Shown in pieces: positions 34,745-42,159 of a stretch of 64,000 nucleotides of DNA (position 1 is the stretch's first letter; each line of letters starts with the position of its first letter). Source of the stretch: an uncultured Poribacteria bacterium (GTDB taxonomy: Bacteria > Poribacteria > WGA-4E > PCPOR2b); assembly GCA_958296125.1 (NCBI GenBank), contig OY282444.1, positions 2,103,940 through 2,167,939 on the forward strand, in the 5' to 3' direction. The notes under the pieces are model-generated. The model saw nothing but the letters and a program-made list of their open reading frames with translations. It was not told the DNA's origin and did not search any database. A program made the position numbers and the translations under genes.

Positions 34745-35596
34745 TTAGCGTTGGGAGTAGTCAATATTTTTGATTGATGCCCACGTTGTGGCGAGCTTCC
34801 CTGATGGGGCAACTGCAAAGATGGCCTTATCAAGTCCCTTCCCAAGCTGTTTTACGTCTGCTTCGCTCAAAACAACATTGAAGATGGCAAGCTCATCAAT
34901 GATACTCTTACTGAACGAATCAAACCGCTCTGGCAATAACGCGCCAATGTACATCGATTCCCCTTGTGCCGGTGCTAGCACCATCTTCTTCTTCCCATCG
35001 CCATGTTCAACGGGCTTTGATTCGCCATCAATATAAAGCGTTGGTGCCCTTTCTCCATCTTCGGCAACGGCGACATAGTGGTGCCACTGATCATCCTTGA
35101 TACCGCTGGCCCCCTGAAATCCGTCTTGATACCAGAAATAAAACATATTGTCAAAAACCTTGTGGAGCGCGATGCCGAAACCTGGGCCCGGGCGCTGCCA
35201 TTCCGCCCCCCTATGTAGAATGACATAAGGTGCAACATCAGTCGCTTGTAGCCGGGGTGGTCTCTTGACCCAAACCGAGATCGAGATAGCATTCTCAAGG
35301 TTTAATGCCACGTCGTCCGGCACTTCCAAGTAATTTTTTCTGCTGTCACTAAACTCGATTGCCTTGCCGAATTTCCCATCAACGAGCGCGGGTTTATTCA
35401 CCAGCTTTGCGTCATGACCTTTGCCGGTAATATCCGGGATACCAACCCGACCAGCCTCCTCAAAGGTCCATATCGCAACAGCCGCCTCCAGCAACTTACG
35501 TCCTCTCAACTGGGCATCACTCACCGTCGTGAAAGCTAGACTCAGGACGATTAAGCTGAGACTGATTGTGCTTAACTTCGTTATAGAATTGTTCAT
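34745..35596 (-). CDS. secreted LamG protein with TTW tail; stop codon supplied by transposon A
   Basis: Exported protein of 283 residues with a signal peptide (about 1-28, ending VSDAQ) and a LamG domain (AVAIWTFEEAG, ISISVWVKRPP, WHHYVAVAEDG, IIDELAIFNVVLSEADV). The tail GKLATTWASIKN is followed by IDYSQR and a stop. The last codons (DYSQR and stop) lie within the right end of transposon A, which begins at 34764. The insertion therefore replaced the natural C-terminus by only a few residues. It is a tandem duplicate of the next gene upstream (35621-36475), with most core segments shared. Confidence 0.85.
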   Translation of the reverse strand: MNNSITKLSTISLSLIVLSLAFTTVSDAQLRGRKLLEAAVAIWTFEEAGRVGIPDITGKGHDAKLVNKPALVDGKFGKAIEFSDSRKNYLEVPDDVALNLENAISISVWVKRPPRLQATDVAPYVILHRGAEWQRPGPGFGIALHKVFDNMFYFWYQDGFQGASGIKDDQWHHYVAVAEDGERAPTLYIDGESKPVEHGDGKKKMVLAPAQGESMYIGALLPERFDSFSKSIIDELAIFNVVLSEADVKQLGKGLDKAIFAVAPSGKLATTWASIKNIDYSQR

Positions 35597-35620
35597 GATT
35601 GTGTAGCCTTTTTTTCTAGC

Positions 35621-36475
35621 TTACCGACTCTGTTTAAGGGCCGCCCACGTTGTGGCAAGTGCCCCCGATGGAGGAACCGCGAAGATTGCTATATCAAGCC
35701 CTTTCCCAAGCCGTTCAACGTCGGCTTGGCTCAACGCGACATTAAAGATAGCAAGATCGTCTATGGTGTTATTGGTCCACGAATCGAATCGCTCTGGGAA
35801 CATCGCTCCAATGTGCAGGGCCCGCCCCGGTGAAGGTGCCAACACGATTTTTCGTTGACCATCCCGATGTTCAACCGGCTTTAACTCACCATCAATATAC
35901 ATCTCAGGGTCCCGTTCCCCATTTCTAGCAACGGCGACATAGTGGTGCCACTGATCATCCTTTATGCCGTTCACCCCTTGGAAGCCACCCTGATACCAGA
36001 AATAGAACATGTTGTTAAAAACCTTATGCAGCGCTATTCCAAAAGCGGGTCGACCGTGCTGCCATTCTCCCCCTTTTTCGAGGATAAAATAGGGTGCCAC
36101 ATCGGTTGCTTGTATGCGCGGGGGTCTTTTCACCCATACCGAAATCGAGATTGCCTCCTCAAGATCGAATGCCTCATGGTGTGCTACTTCCATGTAATTT
36201 TTTGCACCATCACTAAACTTGGCGGCCTTGCCGAATTTTCCCGCCACCAGTTGTGGTCGATTTACCAACACTGCATCGTGGCCGTTGCCAGAAACGTCCT
36301 TGACAAAAGGCTCGTGATCTTTATTTCGCTCCGTTTCCTCAAAGGTCCATATTGCTACAGCCGCATCCAGAAACTTTGGGCCCGTCAACTGGGCGTTGCT
36401 CATATCTGTCAACAGCAAATTCAGAATGATTAAGCCGAGTCCAATTCCGCTTAGCCTAGTGATGAAAGTATTCAT
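35621..36475 (-). CDS. secreted LamG protein with TTW tail
   Basis: Exported protein of 284 residues. A signal peptide (about 1-28, ending SNAQ) is followed by the same LamG domain as its neighbour: AVAIWTFEET, SGNGHDAVLVNRP, ISISVWVKRPP, DDQWHHYVAVARNG and DDLAIFNVALSQADV. It ends in GALATTWAALKQSR, which probably shows the original tail of the pair. GAGAGGTGC precedes ATG 36475. The gap to the duplicate is only 24 bases, so the two were probably one operon. Carbohydrate or surface binding is the family expectation. Confidence 0.87.
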   Translation of the reverse strand: MNTFITRLSGIGLGLIILNLLLTDMSNAQLTGPKFLDAAVAIWTFEETERNKDHEPFVKDVSGNGHDAVLVNRPQLVAGKFGKAAKFSDGAKNYMEVAHHEAFDLEEAISISVWVKRPPRIQATDVAPYFILEKGGEWQHGRPAFGIALHKVFNNMFYFWYQGGFQGVNGIKDDQWHHYVAVARNGERDPEMYIDGELKPVEHRDGQRKIVLAPSPGRALHIGAMFPERFDSWTNNTIDDLAIFNVALSQADVERLGKGLDIAIFAVPPSGALATTWAALKQSR

Positions 36476-36609
36476 TTTCAGCACCTCTCTGTCTGTTATT
36501 TTTCAAGTGTTCTGCAAAGTATGCACCGAAGTATCGAGATAAACCCGATGCCCTTTACAGTGTATCGATAAAGAGATTGAATGTCAATGCAAAAGTTACT
36601 TCTTTGCGC

Positions 36610-36639
36610 TTGACTTGTTCAGCAGAAAAATGTTAATAT
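36610..36639 (+). promoter_or_regulatory. possible promoter of the plus-strand LamG gene
   Basis: TTGACT (36610-36615) and TAATAT (36634-36639) with an 18-base spacer. The 36485-36862 gap otherwise shows no gene. Confidence 0.45.
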
Positions 36640-36862
36640 GTGTATGTTACCAAAATCATATTTCCACAGGCTCCCCTAATCCTACAATGTCACGTTAAAA
36701 TTGGATCTCGTTGTAATTCAACTTTCTAAGTTGGCTATAACTCATGGCGATTCAAGCAGAACAAGATAGGCTCTTGGGCGACAGTCGTGGGATGTATTGC
36801 AGTACGAGATCAGAATCCAAAACCCTACTATCCAAACCCCTTAATAAAGAAAGGATACTCCG

Positions 36863-37663
36863 ATGAAAAAAAGTAGATTAATCTCTATAGTTTTGGCTCT
36901 TGCATTTGTGCTCTTATTGACGCAAGTGAGTTTTGCTGCGCCAAAGAACTTTGCACTCAAGTTCGACGCTAAAAAAGATAATGGAGAGAAAGGCACACGA
37001 GTCATTATTGACCATAGCGAGGAATTGAACCTTGCAGACAAACTAACCATCGAAGCATGGATTTACCCCACTGCCCTAGATTCGGGCGGAGGGAGAAGTA
37101 TGATTACCGGGAAGGCAGATACATGGATGCACGCCATCTTTAACGAACAGTCAACCTACCAAGGAGCTGTTAACGCTGCTCAGTGGAATTGGCAAGGCAC
37201 GGGCAAAGTTAGCTTAGACAGATGGACTCATGTTGCGGCTTCCTTCGATGGTCGTGCCTACCTTCTCCACGTCGATGGTAAGTTGAAAGATGAAGTCGAA
37301 GATCCAGGGGATATCAACACCTCTTTATCTGATGTTTATATCGGTTGGCTTCCTCAGTGGAATGAAGCGTTTACCGGGTTAATCGACGAAGTCCGGATTT
37401 CTAACATTCCCAGATACCCAGCCGCTAACTTCCCGAGACCGACAACCGAATTTGAAGAGCGGGATCGCAATACCATTCTGCTCATGCATTTTAATGAGGG
37501 ACAAGGTGGCGAAGCGATGGATGCTTCCGCTTTTGAGCATCATGGCTTAATTGATGGGGCGACATGGGAAGAGGTGCAGGATGTTCCCTTCAAACCGTTA
37601 GCAGTCGAGCCGGGTACAGACAAACTATCAACGACATGGGGTAAACTCAAACGCAATTACTAG
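36863..37663 (+). CDS. secreted LamG protein with TTW tail
   Basis: Exported protein of 266 residues. A signal peptide (1-25, ending SFAAP) is followed by a LamG domain with LTIEAWIYPTAL, RWTHVAASFDGRAYLLHVDG and GLIDEVRISN, which is the classic concanavalin-like pattern. The C-terminus reads DKLSTTWGKLKRNY, the TTW tail. It is on the opposite strand from the other three and only distantly similar to them in the core, so the shared tail stands out. A strong terminator follows 50 bases after the stop. Confidence 0.87.
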   Translation: MKKSRLISIVLALAFVLLLTQVSFAAPKNFALKFDAKKDNGEKGTRVIIDHSEELNLADKLTIEAWIYPTALDSGGGRSMITGKADTWMHAIFNEQSTYQGAVNAAQWNWQGTGKVSLDRWTHVAASFDGRAYLLHVDGKLKDEVEDPGDINTSLSDVYIGWLPQWNEAFTGLIDEVRISNIPRYPAANFPRPTTEFEERDRNTILLMHFNEGQGGEAMDASAFEHHGLIDGATWEEVQDVPFKPLAVEPGTDKLSTTWGKLKRNY

Positions 37664-37713
37664 CCCCCATGCGGGTTGAGTCAGCTTTGCGACACGGAAT
37701 TTCCTGATTATTT

Positions 37714-37772
37714 GCCTCCTGGTTTCCGATTAGATCAAGATATTTTCGATCGGTATCAGGAGGCTTTTCTTT
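37714..37772 (+). terminator. rho-independent terminator of the LamG gene
   Basis: GCCTCCTG (37714-37721) pairs with CAGGAGGC (37757-37764), followed by TTTTCTTTT. The loop holds a second small pairing (CCGAT/ATCGG). Confidence 0.8.
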
Positions 37773-37873
37773 TGGGGATCGTATTTGGGCCCTAAATGGT
37801 TACTGGCGGTTTAAGCAGGATTCACAGCCAATTATATTCCGGCGATAGTAATTCAAATATAAAGAGGTATTAC

Positions 37874-38758
37874 ATGATTTTAATGAGTCCGTCTGTAAGA
37901 TTGGGAAAGACATCGGAGGAACGAGCAGCCTTTCTTCAAAAAGTTAAGTTAATGGAAGTCAAAACTGTGACCACGAACACGCCCGCCGATTGGAGCGATG
38001 CGGATGTCGAGGAAGCCAAGCGGTTCCTCGATGATCACGACATCCGAGTTGGTGAGTTTAGTGGGCATCAAGGGGGATTTGGCTCAGCGAACAAAGACGA
38101 GTATCGGGCTGCTATTGAAGGGCATCGTCGTCAACTCCGTCATGCCCACATCATCGGGGCACACTGCATCGCCTGTGCAATGCTTATCGGCCGGGTCTGG
38201 ATTGAAGAGATGCCAAAAACCTTTGCCGAGCGGGGTGGAACTATCCCCCCAATGTGGTCTGAAGAAACGTGGAAACGATGCATCGGCGCGGTTGATGAAC
38301 TCATGCCTTATGCGGAGGAGTTTCAGACGGATGTTGCAATCCATCCCCACATTATCACACCGGTCTATTCTGTGGAGCGATATAAGGAGCTTTTTGATGC
38401 TGTCCCCTCTCCGCGCCTGAAGGCACTTTTTGATCCGGTGAATATGACATGGCCCCGTATGTTCCTCAAAATGACGGACTTTATCAATGAGATTTTCGAT
38501 GAAATTGGGGATAAAATTGTCACGATGCACGCAAAAGATGTTACAATGTGGTCAGCACAACCAATCAGCATTATCAGCCGTGTGGATGAAGCTGTTCCGG
38601 GAACCGGTATGATGGACTATGCGACAATACTCCGGCGGCTGGATGAACTAGAGCATGATGTTCCGGTGCACGTAGAGCACTTCCCTGAATTGGAGACAAT
38701 TGCGGGGCAGCAGTATATTCGGCATGTGGCGCGGGAAATTGGTGTCACCGTAGGTTAA
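37874..38758 (+). CDS. sugar phosphate isomerase/epimerase-like TIM-barrel protein
   Basis: Xylose-isomerase-like TIM barrel of 294 residues. Typical segments are VKTVTTNTPADWSD near the start, RVGEFSGHQGGFG, DVAIHPHI with a metal-ligand-type His, FDPVNMTW, VTMHAKDVTM and VHVEHFPE, which together supply the metal ligands expected for this superfamily. ATG 37874 has AAAGAGG before it. It is the first of four plus-strand genes (isomerase, sulfatase-like, ComA-like, NHL) and could act on a sugar released or processed by them; the substrate is unknown. Confidence 0.82.
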   Translation: MILMSPSVRLGKTSEERAAFLQKVKLMEVKTVTTNTPADWSDADVEEAKRFLDDHDIRVGEFSGHQGGFGSANKDEYRAAIEGHRRQLRHAHIIGAHCIACAMLIGRVWIEEMPKTFAERGGTIPPMWSEETWKRCIGAVDELMPYAEEFQTDVAIHPHIITPVYSVERYKELFDAVPSPRLKALFDPVNMTWPRMFLKMTDFINEIFDEIGDKIVTMHAKDVTMWSAQPISIISRVDEAVPGTGMMDYATILRRLDELEHDVPVHVEHFPELETIAGQQYIRHVAREIGVTVG

Positions 38759-38864
38759 TAGCAGACACTTTTCGATTTCTTGCACATCGATCCATCTGTT
38801 CTAGATATCCCTTCGCTGGTCATTGGTGAAACAAGGGATTGGATAGATAAATGAGGGAGAGGTT

Positions 38865-40316
38865 ATGGCCAAAAAAGAGACATCAGATTGCTCTGAATCC
38901 CGATGCAGTCGGGGCGTAAATCATCCGTGGAATATCGTGGTTGTGGTTTCGGACACGTTTAGGGCAGCGTATCTGGGTGCCTATGGGAATAAATGGATCC
39001 ATACGCCTAATCTGGATCGTTTCGCTCAAGATAGCGTGCGATTCACAAATGCACACCCCGAATGTCTGCCAACGATTCCGACGCGCCGCACTTTGCACAG
39101 CGGCCGGCGGGCGTTCCCGTTTCGGAATTATCATCCCGTGCCTTGGGATAATGTCTATATCCCAGGTTGGCAGCCGTTGTCGTCGGACGAAAGCACGATA
39201 GCAGAGGCACTTGTCCGTCAGGATTATCACACCGGCTTCTTCGCGGACGTGCCCCACTACTTCGTGCCGGGGATGAATTTTACGCGCGGATTTCGGCAAT
39301 GGGAATTTATCCGTGGTCAGGCGGAGGATCGGTATAATGCGATAGCCCATGCGGATGAGACGCTGCTATCGCGCTACCGTGGGGGTGCAGATCGGATTCG
39401 GGCGCATCTAGTCAACGTGCAGCCGGGACAGGCAGAAGAGACGTGGCCCACAGCACGCACATTCCGATCCGCAATAAAGTTTGTCGAACAGAATTATAAC
39501 AACCGCCCATTTTATCTGTATGTCGATAGCTTTACACCGCACGAAACTTGGGAAGCACCACTGCACTACTATGACCTCTACGGAAGTCGGGAAGACCGGG
39601 AACCGATTTATCTCTCTGCACCTTATGGATCCATTGACCGCAATCCCGAAGTCGAAGAGCGTCTCCCCAGCATTCGGGCAAATTATGCCGGTTTGGTGAC
39701 GATGGTGGACACGTGGTTTGGAAAACTGATTGATACTATCGACAGGTTGGGGCTGAAAGAAAACACGCTCGTGATATTTTTGAGCGATCACGGGACCAAC
39801 TTCGGTGAGAACCCTGACCGTGTTACTGGCAAACCGGCGGATTTCATGTATCCGGGAACAATGGACCTCCCGATGCTGCTACGCCACCCGGAAGGGGTCG
39901 GTGCCGGAAGTACACGCGATGAATTTGTTTACACTTTGGATGTACCGGCGACCGTTATTGACGCTGCTAGTGTCGAACCGATCGGCACAATAGAGGGGCA
40001 AAGTCTGCTTACACTGGCAGCGGGAGGAAGTGGATTTCAGGCACGGGAGTATCTGACCTGCCGCTACGGTAACTCTGTTTGGCACAAAGATTCAAAGAAT
40101 TGGTTCTTCAGCGGTGTGGATTTCCAGAATTCCCGTCTCTTTGACCTAGAAGCGGATCCGACGTGTCAGAATAACATTGCTGCAGCGGGTGCGGCGGATC
40201 GGCTCGCTCTCGCACGAGAACGAATTTTAGCAGATGCGGGGGGTGAACTACGACGCTATGAGCGGCAGGAAAAGACCGATGCGTTGGGAAGACCTGAGTT
40301 TGCAGAAGGGAGATAA
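38865..40316 (+). CDS. sulfatase-family protein with Thr at the formylglycine position
   Basis: Alkaline-phosphatase-superfamily protein of 483 residues resembling type I sulfatases. Asp30 in VVVVSDTFR and Asp-His in FLSDHGTNFGE fit metal-binding motifs. The active-site signature C/S-x-P-x-R reads T70-I-P-T-R, followed by LHSGR, so the residue that is normally converted to formylglycine is Thr. Activity may be phosphoesterase-like or lost, or Cys67 may matter. Residues 10-18 are encoded by an in-frame R2 repeat. There is no signal peptide, unusual for sulfatases, so a cytoplasmic role is likely. Confidence 0.85.
   Translation: MAKKETSDCSESRCSRGVNHPWNIVVVVSDTFRAAYLGAYGNKWIHTPNLDRFAQDSVRFTNAHPECLPTIPTRRTLHSGRRAFPFRNYHPVPWDNVYIPGWQPLSSDESTIAEALVRQDYHTGFFADVPHYFVPGMNFTRGFRQWEFIRGQAEDRYNAIAHADETLLSRYRGGADRIRAHLVNVQPGQAEETWPTARTFRSAIKFVEQNYNNRPFYLYVDSFTPHETWEAPLHYYDLYGSREDREPIYLSAPYGSIDRNPEVEERLPSIRANYAGLVTMVDTWFGKLIDTIDRLGLKENTLVIFLSDHGTNFGENPDRVTGKPADFMYPGTMDLPMLLRHPEGVGAGSTRDEFVYTLDVPATVIDAASVEPIGTIEGQSLLTLAAGGSGFQAREYLTCRYGNSVWHKDSKNWFFSGVDFQNSRLFDLEADPTCQNNIAAAGAADRLALARERILADAGGELRRYERQEKTDALGRPEFAEGR
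38891..38917 (+). repeat. R2 palindromic insert in frame in the sulfatase gene
   Basis: CTCTGAATCCCGATGCAGTC and the following GGGGCGT match the R2 insert of tnpB C in both flank and arms, with a different four-base centre. It codes for SESRCSRG, just before the first core strand (NIVVVVSD). Confidence 0.75.
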
Positions 40317-40383
40317 GGCCCTAGCATTGTGCGGGCTATCTATCCACCAGCTTTAGTGCTGAGTTTTTATATCTAACGGAGAT

Positions 40384-41184
40384 ATGAGACACATGAATCC
40401 ACATTTCTTTGAAGGGATCGACGGAATCGATCGACAACAGAAACCGAGAGATTGCGGTCTGACGATGGTTATCGATTGGGGCATTGGGCTGCATGAACAG
40501 GAAGACCTCATCGAGACTGCGGCAGACTACTTCGATTTTGCAAAGATCGCCGTCGGTATCTCCCGTTTATTGTCAAATGATGTCCTGGACACGAAGTTGA
40601 AAAAGTATCGGGAGCATCGGATCGAGCCATTTGCGGGAGGCATGTTTCTCGAATACGCAGAGGTAACCGGGAAGGCAGCTCTCTACTTTCCGGCGATCGT
40701 TCAGGCGGGCTATCGTTGGGTTGAGGTATCAGATAATTTGGGAGCCGTTTCAGTTGAGTGGAAACGACAGATGATACGTCAAGCGGCCGAAGAACACAGT
40801 TTACAGGTTATGGGTGAGGTCGGCAAGAAGGAAGGGCTTGTAAGTGAGATTCCTTTCCCGGACGATGCACAGGGATGTCTGGATGCCGGCGCAGCACTCG
40901 TCCTCCTAGAGGCTGCTGAATTGATCACCGAAGATGTTGACACAATGCGGGCAGTTGAGGCAGTCGTGGAACTCGTTGGACTGGAGAAAGTTATGTTTGA
41001 GTTACCCGGTCCGTGGATTGCTGGGGTGACCGCGCATGACATCCACCACCTGCGCCGGCAACTTATCGATCGATATGGTCCAGAGGTCAACCTAGGTAAC
41101 GTCGCACCCGCTGACTTGGTGTCATTGGAGGCGTATCGCCGGGGATTGGGGGTCAACGCTGGCGAGGTTAAACGTGATGCGTGA
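40384..41184 (+). CDS. phosphosulfolactate synthase-like protein (ComA family)
   Basis: TIM-barrel protein of 266 residues in the ComA family, which joins phosphoenolpyruvate and sulfite to give phosphosulfolactate. Family segments are present in order: KPRDCGLTMVIDWG, DFAKIAVGIS, EPFAGGMFLEYA, WVEVSDN, GEVGKKEG, LLEAAE, FELPGPWI and NLGNVAP. The rest of coenzyme M synthesis (comB, comC) is not seen, so the product may be sulfolactate or the enzyme may have another substrate. The stop codon and the last residues (KRDA) come from a dispersed repeat. It lies downstream of the sulfatase-like gene on the same strand, which makes a shared sulfur theme plausible. Confidence 0.85.
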   Translation: MRHMNPHFFEGIDGIDRQQKPRDCGLTMVIDWGIGLHEQEDLIETAADYFDFAKIAVGISRLLSNDVLDTKLKKYREHRIEPFAGGMFLEYAEVTGKAALYFPAIVQAGYRWVEVSDNLGAVSVEWKRQMIRQAAEEHSLQVMGEVGKKEGLVSEIPFPDDAQGCLDAGAALVLLEAAELITEDVDTMRAVEAVVELVGLEKVMFELPGPWIAGVTAHDIHHLRRQLIDRYGPEVNLGNVAPADLVSLEAYRRGLGVNAGEVKRDA

Positions 41185-41193
41185 AACGTGAAA
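41169..41193 (+). repeat. ACGTGATGCGTGAAACGTGAA repeat, copy 2
   Basis: It matches the unit at 32324-32350 and encodes the end of the ComA-like protein including its TGA stop. Confidence 0.7.
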
Positions 41194-41292
41194 AACATTA
41201 GTTCGCTAGTGAAGTCGGGCTACGGTCGCCCCTACAGTTTGTTGCACGATCTCTTAACATGACCCAAAACCAAATGAGGAGGAACAATCAGT

Positions 41293-42138
41293 ATGATTTA
41301 TGGAAGTGGTGATTACCGATACGAGGTTGTAGAAGGTTGGGGGCAGATACCACAGTTGGGGCTTGCCTCCGGTGTTGCTTGCGACTCCCAAGACCGGGTC
41401 TATGTGTTCAATCGGAGTCCTAATCCTGCCATGCTCGTTTATGAGCGCGATGGGCGGTTCATCGGTGCGTGGGGAGAGAATCTTTTCAAAACACCACACG
41501 GGATTTGGATTAGCCCGGATGATGAAATCTACACCACAGACACCGAAGACCACACCGTTCGGAAGTTCTCGCTCTCTGGGAAACTTCTACAAACGTGGGG
41601 AACTGTGGATGAACCGGGGCCGCCGGGGCAACCATTTAATCAACCGACCCGTGCGGTCTTATCCCAATCCGGCGAGATTTACGTCTCGGACGGCTACGGA
41701 CAATCGCGGGTTCACCGCCTGACACCCGATGGTGAAGTCATCGTTTCGTGGGGTGCACCGGGCTCAGGCCCCGGCGAGTTTAACTTGCCGCATGATGTCA
41801 CGGTGGACAAAAATGATCGGGTCTACATTTTGGACCGGGGGAACCTTCGGTGTCAGATTTTCGACTCAAATGGGGAATACATTACAGAGTGGGGGGACCT
41901 CCGTTCTCCCAATGATCTGTTCATAGATTCGGATGATGTCATCCACATCGCAGAAGGTGGACAGCGCATTACCGTCATGACACTTGGCGGTGAGATTCTC
42001 ACCCATTGGGGCGAGCAAGGCGAGCGTGCTGGACAGTTTAGCAATTCGCCGCACGGTATATGGATCGATTCCCACGGCGATGTTTATATCAGCGAGGTCA
42101 TCGCGGAAAAACGGTTCCAGAAGTTTGCGCGGGTCTAA
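41293..42138 (+). CDS. NHL-repeat beta-propeller, peptidyl-amidating-lyase-like
   Basis: Beta-propeller of 281 residues with about six NHL repeats, each with the pattern PHGIWISPDDEIYTTD or PHDVTVDKNDRVYILDRGN followed by a strand such as RCQIFDSNGEYITEWG. The arrangement resembles the lyase half of peptide-amidating enzymes and many environmental NHL proteins. No signal peptide is present. GAGGAGGAA precedes the ATG. It is the last of the four plus-strand genes and ends 21 bases before the convergent malate synthase gene. A sensor, lactonase or binding role is possible. Confidence 0.82.
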   Translation: MIYGSGDYRYEVVEGWGQIPQLGLASGVACDSQDRVYVFNRSPNPAMLVYERDGRFIGAWGENLFKTPHGIWISPDDEIYTTDTEDHTVRKFSLSGKLLQTWGTVDEPGPPGQPFNQPTRAVLSQSGEIYVSDGYGQSRVHRLTPDGEVIVSWGAPGSGPGEFNLPHDVTVDKNDRVYILDRGNLRCQIFDSNGEYITEWGDLRSPNDLFIDSDDVIHIAEGGQRITVMTLGGEILTHWGEQGERAGQFSNSPHGIWIDSHGDVYISEVIAEKRFQKFARV

Positions 42139-42159
42139 TTCACGGCTCCAAGCGACGCA

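Larger units (their letters stand above)
33388..34764 (+). mobile_element. TnpB-only transposon A (IS200/IS605 type)
   Basis: The left flank ends in TTAC (33384-33387) and the right end finishes in TCAA (34761-34764), the cleavage motifs known from IS608-type elements. A left-end hairpin (arms GTGGGAG and CTCCCAC) lies at 33407-33445 and a right-end hairpin CCCAATGC...GCGTTGGG at 34735-34755. It contains only tnpB and no tnpA, so movement would need a transposase in trans. The right end lies inside the 3' end of a LamG gene. Confidence 0.8.
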
